64,000 bases of DNA from Paramicrosporidium saccamoebae. Lineage: Eukaryota; Rozellomycota. The DNA lies in assembly GCA_002794465.1 (NCBI GenBank), contig MTSL01000105.1, forward strand, positions 29,367 through 93,366, given 5' to 3'. Under the pieces are notes generated by a model. It saw only the letters and a list, made by a program, of their open reading frames with translations, had not been told where the DNA came from and did not search any database. The position numbers were made by a program, and so were the translations under genes. Position 1 is the first letter of the stretch; each line of letters begins with the position of its first letter. This document shows positions 52,522 through 61,545 of the stretch, one piece after another.

Positions 52522-55500
52522 TTACGCACCCATCACAGCTTCTTTTCCAATATCATCAACTGAATAAGTGAGGGGGAATAGTCCAACTGCCTTGGTGAGC
52601 TTTGATGGCTCTTCAAATAGCTGGACTTTGGGAGCCAATTCCGAATATGCAACAACACGCTTGTCCGCGAGCGTGTCACTCCACAACTGGATAGACAATT
52701 TTCGCCTTTCCGGAGCATCTCGGAGGACATGCGTACGAATAAAGGCCAACAAGTCTTCCTTTGTGTGATTCTTCAAGTAGTCAGCATCGACAGAGGCCCT
52801 CTCAAATTCGTATTGATGTCCAATGATCTGCATCCAGTAAACCTGTGTTTCATCCGTCATCCGGCGCTTCTTTGCAGTCAATCGATCAATCAATGCTCGC
52901 ACATGAGTGGAATACTCATCCACATCCATAGATGTCAAGTATTCAACCGTGTTGGAGAGGAACACTTCAATGCGATTGTCTAGGTAGACTGGATCGCGCT
53001 CACTTTGGACAAGGAAACGGAGTCCAATCGAATTTCCCTTCTCTCGGGCCTGATGCCGCACAATGTATCCCAGCTGCTCTTTCGTCCTCAGCAAGTCGAA
53101 GAATGGCTCATGGAAGATTTGCGCAAAGAGAATGGTGAGTGTACGTAGTCTGAGACTACCGACGGGACCAATTTGGAGGTAGAATTCAATGGCAGAATTA
53201 GAATTTGGTATAGGTCCGGGGGAAAAAATAATGTCTTGACGTGGCTCCAGAGAGATGACGCGGACATTGGCAGTTTCCAGCTCGGGCAACGCTTTAGTCC
53301 CTGACAAGATTTTCCTCAAATCGGTAAAAATACCAAGGGCTTCTTCGGCGCGATAATTCCCATGACAGAGTCCTTCAATGTTGGCTCTGGAAAAGATTTC
53401 GGCCGCAAAGGCGTCAATGGAATCCGCTGTGATTAACGGCAGAGCCGCCTCCTTTTCCCAGTACCACCAGTTATACTCTAGCTGAAGACCATTCAGATAG
53501 TATGCAATAAGGCCATACGGGTTATCATGAATAACACTCTTTAACCAGCGCGCATACTTGTCTTTGATGGCGGCGAAACGAGCAGGATTGGTTTTGTACT
53601 GCATTACTCGATTCATCACTTCTTTGAGGAGAAGCGGTAGCTTTTGATCGTAACCACAAAAGGCCAAATATATGCCATCGGTTGTTTGTCCGATATCAAA
53701 ATGAAGTCCTGCCATTTCGGCCTCATATAGCAGCTCATTCATTGAGTCTCTTAGTAGCTCGATGAAGAGATACGTCCTGACGAAATTCTCCGGGGAAGAA
53801 TAGGTGGCTGGCGTGAGAACAACAAATTGAAAGCATCCCTTGGGCATCTCAAAGACATCATCCTGCTTATGCCATAGTCTGTATTGTCCATCATCGGCTA
53901 TTAGGGTTGGCTTCATCGTGGGAATCAGTGCCGCTGCCATCTTCGCATTCAACGCGTCGGGTATAAATTCGTTAGGAATCGGAAGCACCAAATCTGGATT
54001 GGTCGTAGGCGACTGAGTGAATTTCATCAATTCTTCCGACAATGGCTCCACAGTATATTCAGTCTTGTACCATTTTTCTTGCTGAACCTTTTCAGCATCC
54101 AGTGGGCTTGGCGTTGCTAGTATGATGCGGAAATTGTCTCCACGAATATGATTCAACATGGTGGAAAGGAGCCCTTCATCGTACTTCATTGAGACACGTG
54201 GGCCTTTTAAAATCAGCTCGGGAGCATAAGACTGCATATTTCCAGATGTTCTGCTTGCAAAAGAGGATGGCTGCCCCTTTTCCATAAAGCGAAATTCAAT
54301 CTCCTCCAACCTCTTAGTCTCCTCAAAGATTGCCTTCTGCGGTCCAGAATTACGCAGCAATTGCAGATACTGGAAAATAAGCTTGACGATATCTTCAACA
54401 TGATCGAGACCTGAGGAGCTCAACTCTATTGCTACTTCAAAGAATGTATATCCACGCGAATCGGCATCAGCGCCCGCACTAAGATGGGTAGCCCAGCCTT
54501 GAGCCTTGAGCAGGGCCAGAATACTTCCATGTCCTTCATGTCCAAGCAGATGCGAAAAATAATGGCCAGGTTTCTCCAATTTGTACTTTTTCATGTCCGG
54601 CAATTGCCACGAGACGTGCATTGAGCGCATCTCTTTCACCGTACGGACATTGATCAGCTTTCCAAAATGGCGTTCATCCAGTGGCATTCCAGGCCATTCC
54701 CGAAGGGCAAAGTTGCGATTTCCCACGGCACTAAACTTTTCGACAACCATATTCTGTAACTCGTCCAGCGGATTCTTCCCAAAGACAACCAACTTCATTA
54801 GGTTTGAAGAATAATGCTTCCCATAAAACTCGATCAGAACGCTGCGGATATCAATTCCACGAGACTCTGGGCCTTCCTTCAGAGTCTTTAGACTTCCAGT
54901 CCCGAAATGAGAATAAGGATGAGAATGGCTAGAGAGTGTTTTTTCAAGTTGTGCAATTCGCCAATGGTCATTGAGGACATTCTTTTTATGCTCAGAGTCA
55001 ACCGCAAGTAGTTCACGTTCTGTCCCACTTGGATTGAATAGCGGCGATATAAAAAACTGTGCGAAACGGTCCAAGGCACCCTCCAGGTGGTCTGACACAA
55101 CGTCGAAAAAGTAATTGGTGTGCTCTTGAGCAGTGAAGGCGTTAGAGTGTCCACCGTGAGCAGATAAATACTTTCCGTACTCATTCTCGTCCGGATATTT
55201 TCGAGTCCCCATAAAGAGCAGGTGCTCAAGAAAGTGTGCTAATCCTGGAATATCTTCCGGGTCATAAAAGTTGCCAACATGAACATCCAGCGCGGCACTC
55301 GCCTTATCAAGACCGGGCTCGCTTATGAGTAGGGCCTGTAGGCCATTCTCAAGTGTTAGGAAGCGGTAGTCGCACTTATCCTGGTCGCTCTTAACGACAC
55401 CATTAAAGACACGAACGGTGTGTCCATTTATGGACTGGAGGTCTCCCGGCACGGTGGACATGTCAAAATCACCAGACGGCATTCCCGTGGGTGAGACTGG

Positions 55501-55566
55501 TGCCATCCCGGTCACGCCAGCTAGTAAAATTAGCGCGACCAAGATGCTCATCAACAACTTTGACAT
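52522..55566 (-). CDS. STE23: Insulysin-type M16 metalloprotease with signal peptide
   Basis: 1,014 residues from ATG 55566, single exon. Zinc motif HFLEH (HXXEH, in GLAHFLEHLLFMGT) with the distal Glu in AVDSEHKKNVLNDHWR; inactive-half motifs and the C-terminal ERRKLSIQLW region are normal. IDE and yeast Ste23/Axl1 degrade peptides, and Ste23 also processes a-factor. Here the N-terminus is a strong signal sequence (MSKLLMSILVALILLAGVTG), unlike the usual cytosolic forms. That suggests an ER, vacuolar or secreted enzyme. Confidence 0.93.
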   Translation of the reverse strand: MSKLLMSILVALILLAGVTGMAPVSPTGMPSGDFDMSTVPGDLQSINGHTVRVFNGVVKSDQDKCDYRFLTLENGLQALLISEPGLDKASAALDVHVGNFYDPEDIPGLAHFLEHLLFMGTRKYPDENEYGKYLSAHGGHSNAFTAQEHTNYFFDVVSDHLEGALDRFAQFFISPLFNPSGTERELLAVDSEHKKNVLNDHWRIAQLEKTLSSHSHPYSHFGTGSLKTLKEGPESRGIDIRSVLIEFYGKHYSSNLMKLVVFGKNPLDELQNMVVEKFSAVGNRNFALREWPGMPLDERHFGKLINVRTVKEMRSMHVSWQLPDMKKYKLEKPGHYFSHLLGHEGHGSILALLKAQGWATHLSAGADADSRGYTFFEVAIELSSSGLDHVEDIVKLIFQYLQLLRNSGPQKAIFEETKRLEEIEFRFMEKGQPSSFASRTSGNMQSYAPELILKGPRVSMKYDEGLLSTMLNHIRGDNFRIILATPSPLDAEKVQQEKWYKTEYTVEPLSEELMKFTQSPTTNPDLVLPIPNEFIPDALNAKMAAALIPTMKPTLIADDGQYRLWHKQDDVFEMPKGCFQFVVLTPATYSSPENFVRTYLFIELLRDSMNELLYEAEMAGLHFDIGQTTDGIYLAFCGYDQKLPLLLKEVMNRVMQYKTNPARFAAIKDKYARWLKSVIHDNPYGLIAYYLNGLQLEYNWWYWEKEAALPLITADSIDAFAAEIFSRANIEGLCHGNYRAEEALGIFTDLRKILSGTKALPELETANVRVISLEPRQDIIFSPGPIPNSNSAIEFYLQIGPVGSLRLRTLTILFAQIFHEPFFDLLRTKEQLGYIVRHQAREKGNSIGLRFLVQSERDPVYLDNRIEVFLSNTVEYLTSMDVDEYSTHVRALIDRLTAKKRRMTDETQVYWMQIIGHQYEFERASVDADYLKNHTKEDLLAFIRTHVLRDAPERRKLSIQLWSDTLADKRVVAYSELAPKVQLFEEPSKLTKAVGLFPLTYSVDDIGKEAVMGA

Positions 55567-55602
55567 CCAGTGCAGCCACAACAAGTTGCCACTTTAAGAG
55601 AG

Positions 55603-55700
55603 CCATAATTGGTGTTGCGGGCCATGGCCAATAGTGAATAAGATTTCCAATGTCCATAATTGGTGTTACGGGTCGTGGCCAATTGTAATACCTCGTGTTT
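55603..55700. repeat. 51-bp tandem repeat, two copies
   Basis: ccataattggtgttgcggg...ggcc (from 55603) and ccataattggtgttacggg...ggcc (from 55654) repeat with a 51-bp period. It lies directly upstream of the insulysin start codon. Confidence 0.8.
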
Positions 55701-55787
55701 AATTTTATTATAACAATTATAGTGATCAATAAGCAGCTTTTTAGTACCTTGCATAGGTTGTTGTGAGATTGAGAAGGCCCTACGGCG

Positions 55788-57146
55788 TCATTGCGATAGT
55801 AGATTGAGCAAGTTATTTTCCAGTAACTCTCCAAACCGATCCAGGGAAAAGTTATTCTTAACATGTTGGCGGGCTTGCTCGGACATTTGTTTCCGGGTTG
55901 TCTTTTGTGTCAGTAAAATCTCCATCTTTTCTCCCATCCGAGTAGGGCTCTTCTCACAGAGAAATCCAGTTATACCATTTACAACAGTCTCACGCGGTCC
56001 TCCGCTGTTCATGGCGATGACAGGCACCCCAAGGGACATTGCCTCTACAGGAACAATACCAAAATGTTCCTCTGTTGGCGTGTATAGCAGACAGAGCGAT
56101 CTTTGTAAAAGAGCATTCTTCATACTGTCTGAGATTGAGGGCATAAATAGTAGCTGAGAATCCTTGGCGGCAATCGGTAGCTTCTTTCCAGGCCAAATAG
56201 TGGTAAAGGTTAATCCCAACCCACTTGCAAAGCTCTCCAATTCTTTCAGGTAGTCACGATTTTCTTGTACCCGCAGGTCATACCCACCTGGACCATTACT
56301 AACACTTAAATTTGCTTACCTGCAATCACAAGACGGAGATTGGAATATGATGGTGCCTCTAAATTTTTTTTCAAACAGGAAAACGCTTCAATTGCCAAGC
56401 GGATATTTTTCTTCCGCTCAAATCTATTTAGACTTGAAATGATGGTACTTGAGGCAGGCCATGGAACAGTTTGCAATTCCCCCTCCCCAAAGTCCATCAC
56501 ACCAACTCCTGGGTGTAGCACACTCGGTCTCTTGCGAACGCTGGGGAAAGCTTCCATAAACTTGTCCGCTGTAAAGGCGCTATTTACAAGTATCCTATCC
56601 GCCCTTATAATTGTGCTCGCTTCCCAGCTATCGAACCAGTGGCGGTAGGCAAGCTTACGTATCGGGTTGAGTGACTTTGGTGCAAGAAGTTTGTCAGGGA
56701 AGTGGCAATAGAACAGGATCTTGTCAGCACAATGTTTCAAGATGGGTATGGAAAAGGGCACTTGGTCCACAATGATCACGTCATAATGAAAAGGACAGAA
56801 AAAGAACATCCAGGCTGCCAGGTACAAGTTTCGCATTGCCGTAAACAGTAGATGAAACATGCCGAAGAATTGTCGAGGAAAAAAGTCTCCATGGACCTGC
56901 ACCCTTAATTCTTCTACAAGCTGGATGGTGGGGGCAAATGGTTACTTTTAGTCTCCTCGAAGCAATGTTTAGGCGAGTGATGTGACGTATAAATGATAAC
57001 ATTATGTCCTCTCTGTTGTAGTGTCTTGGCAGCATCCACAATCAATCTTTCTGCCCCTCCTACCTCGTCAAGTGTCATTAGGAAATATTTTTACCGATGC
57101 CCAAGTCGGGATGCACAAAGGCAATCCTGAGAGGACCACGACTCAT
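55788..57146 (-). CDS. ALG2: Alg2 mannosyltransferase
   Basis: Adds the second and third mannoses to the dolichol-linked oligosaccharide on the ER's cytosolic face. From ATG 57146: [20 protein letters not shown] after a 35-nt intron, then a second and third short intron. Family blocks: YTSHHSPKHCFEET, KELRVQVHGDFFPR, DQVPFSIPILK, FYCHFPDKLLA, VIAGGYDLRVQEN, and the GT4 donor site TPTEEHFGIVPVEAMSLG with GGPRETVVNG. About 420 residues. Confidence 0.95.
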
Positions 57147-57186
57147 CTTTAAAACAAGACAATTATGCGCTTTATAAATTAAACAA

Positions 57187-57921
57187 TCAATCTTGCTCAT
57201 TAGCCCTAACGGGCTTTCTCTGCTTGAATTTTGTCCTCAATACGTTCATCTGCTCCATCTGAATGGCCTCTTTGCTCCGGACAATCATCTCTGTGCCCTC
57301 CTTGGCAGCCTTCTTCGCTGCCCGAGTCTCTTCAATCTTTTCCATTTCTACGGCCCGCTCAGACTGCTTGATATATTGGCTATTCACCTTTCTGGCCTGC
57401 GAGATTTCAGTCTGAAGTTTCTTCTGGCGCACTGCTTTCTCGTAGATTACTTGTTCGTTGAGGTTGCTCCATAGGAAATCCTTTAGATACTTTACATTCC
57501 ACATGTCGTCGTGGAAACGGTTGCTCTTCTTGCCGCCGATTATAGAGCCGTTTAGGGCGAGAGCTGCGGTTTTGGCATCTTTTCTGCGAAGAAATTCCAC
57601 CCATCCTTCAGTGAAACGAGCCTTGCGACGTTCCCGGACGTCCTTGGATACATGCTTTCCAGTCTTGACTGTTTTCTCGTCTGGAGCGAGATACACTCGA
57701 CCAAGTTTTCCAAAGGGCACCAGATAACTTCTTAGCTCGTGGGGAGTCATACTGGGAGGAATCCGGCTAAGATATACAATCCCAGGCGTTTTTACGCTTC
57801 CCGTAGAGGTTGACTCTGTCAAAGTCGTCATCAGCTTGAGCCAATGAGCATCGGGCACTACGCGGTCAAATACTCGACCAGGTGTACGGTCAGGTATACG
57901 ATTCCTGTCGAGATGGGACAT
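57187..57921 (-). CDS. ESF2: Esf2/ABT1 ribosome-biogenesis RRM protein
   Basis: Small-subunit processome factor. 244 residues from ATG 57921. An RRM near residues 50-140 (GIVYLSRIPPSMTPHELRSYL, FGKLGRVYLAPDE, ALALNGSIIGGKKSNRFHDD), then DMWNVKYLKDFLWSNLNEQV, which is specific to Esf2, and a basic coiled tail. Intronless. It lies 40 bp beyond the ALG2 start codon on the same strand. Confidence 0.9.
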   Translation of the reverse strand: MSHLDRNRIPDRTPGRVFDRVVPDAHWLKLMTTLTESTSTGSVKTPGIVYLSRIPPSMTPHELRSYLVPFGKLGRVYLAPDEKTVKTGKHVSKDVRERRKARFTEGWVEFLRRKDAKTAALALNGSIIGGKKSNRFHDDMWNVKYLKDFLWSNLNEQVIYEKAVRQKKLQTEISQARKVNSQYIKQSERAVEMEKIEETRAAKKAAKEGTEMIVRSKEAIQMEQMNVLRTKFKQRKPVRANEQD

Positions 57922-58278
57922 GAAAAAATTATCGTTCGTTGGGATCAATGGGCACTAGGCTTTATATAGTCGATTAGGCAGCCAAGATTTACGATTCTAG
58001 GCGTCTTGAAGATACTTGGCGTTGCAGCTTACCAGCGGTTGCTTTCCGCCTGAGCCAATGGGCATCGAACGTTGTACAGCCAATCAGACCCCCTCAAGTA
58101 TAAATAACAGTAGGCCGTTCTGATGGCTAACACAAACAGCCATATCAATCCAAACCTAGTTGCTTCCACGTGATTTGGAGCAGCAAATTTGAAAGTTTGG
58201 GTTTATTGACACCTTATTGGCTTTGTGACGTTTAAGACAAAGTAACGACCCAAATCCCCAAAGCAAGGGCGTCTGGGG
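57922..58278. other. Divergent promoter region, ESF2 / ATG22
   Basis: About 360 bp with no gene. It has several ccaat/attgg strings (for example near 58037, 58082, 58217), which may be CCAAT-type sites. No tRNA-like fold was found by eye. Confidence 0.35.
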
Positions 58279-58284
58279 TATAAA
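58279..58284 (+). promoter_or_regulatory. TATA box for ATG22
   Basis: TATAAA at 58279 lies 35 nt before the ATG at 58314, the same spacing as in the secreted-protein genes. Confidence 0.65.
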
Positions 58285-58313
58285 GACATCGTTGAATCAA
58301 GCTTTCGACTAAA

Positions 58314-59834
58314 ATGGGAGACATTAAGAAAGTTTTGCTGAGGGAAGCTGCTGTGGCAAGGCAAGAACCGACTACTGCCAAGGAGGTCTGGGCATGGTGG
58401 CTCTACATGGCGGCTATTGAGCCGATTTCAATCGTTGCGCTGCAACTTTTTCTACCGCTTCTGTTGGAGCTTTTGCCGAGCTTGTACGGACATCCTGTGG
58501 GCCAATTTGGGGCCAAGTGCACAGATACTACAAAGGACTGTGTACTATGGGAGATGGGAAGCTTCGTGCTTCCTGGTACCATTTATTCCTATGGAATCAT
58601 TACCCTCTCGGTGGCACTCCAAGCGATAATTTTCATATGCTTTGGCGCACTGGGTGACTATGGAACAAATCGACGGTTCTTTTTGAGCAGTTGCACTGCC
58701 CTCGGTTCCGCTCTATGCGTAGCGGCCCTACTGGTAGGTACAAGTTATACGGCGCTAATTGCCGGTCTTTTGAATGTGTTGATTACGGTAATGTTTGGAG
58801 TGTCTCTCATGCTGTACAACTCCTATCTCCCCGTACTAGCCCAGCATCATCCTAATACGACCGATTTCCGCTCTGAAGATCCGTTAGAGATGGCGCGTCG
58901 TCGTGAAGCCGTCAGTAACGACCTGTCCACCAAGAGCTTCATGATTGGCTATGCCTCAGCCCTCCTCGTTCTGATCATTTGCTCACTTTCCAAGTTTTTG
59001 GTTGAGGATTCCCTCTCCTACTTGAAATATAGCATTGCTTTTTGTGGACTATTTTGGGGTTTGGGGTCTATTTATCCGCTGATTAACCTGAAGCCGCGTC
59101 CAGGACCACCCCTTCCCGCGGACGCCAATGTGCTCACATTTTCCATCAAGAAGACGGGCAGAACGTTGGCGAAATACAACAAACTTCCTCACACGTTTCG
59201 GTATTTGTTTGCATTTTTCCTATTTTCTGATGGATGCAACACGATTGGGACTGTGGCCGTCATTTTTGCTCGCCAAGTCTTGAATGTTCCCATTCCGAAT
59301 CTCATTCATTGCGCCATTTTGGCACCATTCTGTGGCGTTGCAGGAAATTTCTTCTTCTTCTACCTCCAAAAGACCCTTCGCATAACCAACAAGACTATGC
59401 TTCTGTGGATCCTATCTGGTTTCATCGTACTGACAGCCTACAGTGGCCTGGGTATCTGGTCAACTTCCATTGGATTGCATAACTTGTGGGAAGTCTATGT
59501 GATCTCTTGCATTTACGGGTTCTTGATGGGGGCCATGCAGTCCTTCTCGCGTGTCATTTACGGCGAGATGGTTCCACCTGGCGAGGAGTCGGAATTCTTC
59601 TCCATCTATGCCATCACTGACAAAGGAAGCTCCTGGTTAGGCCCAGCGATCCAGGCGGCGGTGTCGTCTAGTGGGATTGATCCTCGATACGGGCTAATTT
59701 TCCTTGGTGTCATGGTCGTGCTCTCCTTCCCAATTCTCATTTGGTACATTGACCCCCTCCGAGGCAAAGAAGACGCACTTTCCTTCAACAGTCCCTCTTC
59801 AGCTTATCCTGCAATGAGCGAAGCCAAAAACTAA
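58314..59834 (+). CDS. ATG22: Atg22-like vacuolar amino-acid effluxer
   Basis: Major-facilitator-like transporter that exports amino acids from the vacuole after autophagy. 506 residues, about twelve spans. Family cues: WAWWLYMAAIEPISIVALQL at the N-terminus, FGALGDYG (MFS loop 2-3), MIGYASALLVLIICSL and GEMVPPGEESEFFSIYAITD with GSSWLGPAIQAAV near the end. Single exon. Together with ATG11 at 13879 it points to a working autophagy route. Confidence 0.9.
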   Translation: MGDIKKVLLREAAVARQEPTTAKEVWAWWLYMAAIEPISIVALQLFLPLLLELLPSLYGHPVGQFGAKCTDTTKDCVLWEMGSFVLPGTIYSYGIITLSVALQAIIFICFGALGDYGTNRRFFLSSCTALGSALCVAALLVGTSYTALIAGLLNVLITVMFGVSLMLYNSYLPVLAQHHPNTTDFRSEDPLEMARRREAVSNDLSTKSFMIGYASALLVLIICSLSKFLVEDSLSYLKYSIAFCGLFWGLGSIYPLINLKPRPGPPLPADANVLTFSIKKTGRTLAKYNKLPHTFRYLFAFFLFSDGCNTIGTVAVIFARQVLNVPIPNLIHCAILAPFCGVAGNFFFFYLQKTLRITNKTMLLWILSGFIVLTAYSGLGIWSTSIGLHNLWEVYVISCIYGFLMGAMQSFSRVIYGEMVPPGEESEFFSIYAITDKGSSWLGPAIQAAVSSSGIDPRYGLIFLGVMVVLSFPILIWYIDPLRGKEDALSFNSPSSAYPAMSEAKN

Positions 59835-59974
59835 CAACATGTACTATAGTAGCAATTCCTAGAATAAAACGGGCGCTTTTCCATTGGCCGAATCCGGATG
59901 AGCCAATCATATTGAGTCAAGAGGAGACTTGGTTGGGTTGGGTGTCCAGGTTGTCAACAGCGCAGTCAGGAGGC

Positions 59975-60970
59975 ATGGTTGTAAAGGACACAAAGTACTA
60001 TGACACCTTGGGCGTCACCAGTGATGCTTCGTCAGACACTATTAAGAAGGCGTACTACCGCGCAGCCATGAAATACCATCCAGACAAGAACCTTGACGAC
60101 AAGGCACATGCCGAGTTGAAATTCAAAGAAATCGCCGAGGCCTACCAGGTGCTCAGTGACCCCACACTGCGCCAGCGATACGATGAGACGGGTGTATGTG
60201 GGGAGCCAGAGGGCGGTTTCATGGACCCGCACATCTTCTTCCAACAAATGTTTGGCGGCGAAGCGTTCGTGGACATTATTGGAGAGATTACGCTGGCAAA
60301 GCTGATGATGGATGCCCAAGAGGAGCACGAAAAGGGTGGAGAGGGAAGAGATCTGCATGACGGGAGGGCAGTGTCGCCGAGAGAAGCTGATGCGGCGAGG
60401 AGGGAAGAGATGAGACGGGCAACGGATGAGCGAGTCAAGAAGCTAGCCGGAAAACTGGCAGCTAAACTGGCATTGTATGTAGACGGCCTCTATACAATTG
60501 CCGAGTACAACGAGTATATAACAAAGGAAGCAGTTATACTAAAGAACGAATCGTATGGACCGCAGCTACTCCGTTCCGTGGGGTACATTTACTCGATCAA
60601 GGCCAAGCAAGAGTTGGGAAAGGGCAGTTTCCTCGGCTTGGCGGGATTCTATCACTCTGTTCGCGAAAAGGGGCATCTCATCTCAAATACAGTGAGCGCC
60701 GTGAGCGCTGCCCGGACAGCCTATGTGGAGCAGCGCGACCGAGAAGAGAAGGGAACGGAAGTGCCATCGGCGGAGGAGCAGGAACGGATCTTTGAGGTGA
60801 TTTGGAAGTTGAGTGCGCTGGATATAGAAGTGGTGTTAGGAAGGGTGTGTGAGGCAGTATTGGAAGATCCCGTCCTCCGAAGAGATGTCCGACTGAAGCG
60901 AGCCACTGCACTCAAATGTATTGGCGATATATACAAATCCACTTCAGGTCTCTCTGTCAACCGGACGTAG
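59975..60970 (+). CDS. CAJ1: J-domain protein, Caj1/Djp1-like
   Basis: Hsp40 co-chaperone. 331 residues from ATG 59975 (MVVKDTKYYDTLGV). J domain at residues 6-70 with the HPD triad (AAMKYHPDKNLDD). The DnaJ-X region follows (MDPHIFFQQMFGGEAFVDIIGE, then GFYHSVREKGHLISN), which is typical of yeast Caj1/Djp1 rather than class-A Hsp40s, since there is no zinc-binding domain. It starts 140 bp past ATG22 on the same strand. Confidence 0.93.
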   Translation: MVVKDTKYYDTLGVTSDASSDTIKKAYYRAAMKYHPDKNLDDKAHAELKFKEIAEAYQVLSDPTLRQRYDETGVCGEPEGGFMDPHIFFQQMFGGEAFVDIIGEITLAKLMMDAQEEHEKGGEGRDLHDGRAVSPREADAARREEMRRATDERVKKLAGKLAAKLALYVDGLYTIAEYNEYITKEAVILKNESYGPQLLRSVGYIYSIKAKQELGKGSFLGLAGFYHSVREKGHLISNTVSAVSAARTAYVEQRDREEKGTEVPSAEEQERIFEVIWKLSALDIEVVLGRVCEAVLEDPVLRRDVRLKRATALKCIGDIYKSTSGLSVNRT

Positions 60971-61012
60971 TAAGCCCTGTGAGACCAGCGTTATGTGGGT
61001 CGAGTTGCATGT

Positions 61013-61128
61013 TTTAAGCAGTACCCGCTCATAATTAGTGGGTCCGACCCAACATCCATAATCTGGTGTTGAGGATGGTGGCATGTAAAGGCGCCATATA
61101 CTTTAATAAAACTAGTTTGCTCATCAAT
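61013..61128 (-). repeat. Dispersed repeat R2, inverted copy
   Basis: Matches the reverse complement of 52291-52420 in blocks: ttttaagcagtacccgctc, gtgggtccgaccc, and atatactttaataaaactagtttgctcatcaat. Confidence 0.65.
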
Positions 61129-61190
61129 AACATGGATTTGATCTGCGAGTTTGTGAGCTGACTCGTTGCATTCTCATAGAGCGCGTCTAG

Positions 61191-61269
61191 GTGTGATATA
61201 GTGGCCAGATTAGCCAAGTGTTGAAGGCAATGAGATCTGCAGCCTTGCGACGCTAAAATTAGCAGTGAA
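61191..61269 (+). mobile_element. Eroded MITE-like element, copy G
   Basis: The middle of the element is recognisable: gtgtgatatagtgg, ttgaaggcaatgagat and attagcagtgaa align with copy A. The ends are lost. Confidence 0.5.
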
Positions 61270-61276
61270 AGAGTTT

Positions 61277-61415
61277 TTCTCATCTCATCTCATCTTTTCT
61301 CATCTCTACTCATCGCTTCTCATCTCTTCTCATCTCTTTTCATCTCTACTAATCTCTACTAATCTCTTCTCATCTCTTCTCATCTCTTCTCACCTTTTCT
61401 CGTCACTTTTCATTT
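61277..61415. repeat. Low-complexity tctcatct repeat
   Basis: About 140 bp of imperfect tctcatct/ctcttctcatc units. With the R2 and MITE remnants it fills the intergenic space between CAJ1 and the secreted orphan. Confidence 0.85.
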
Positions 61416-61545
61416 TGCATCTTCCCTGCTACGCGCCATAAGAACTCGGTAATAAACAAAGACTAGTGGCATTTTGGATTTATTAACTCGCTGTGTTTGT
61501 ATATCTAACCAGACTATCGCAGAAGTCTGAAGACTTTGGACTAGA

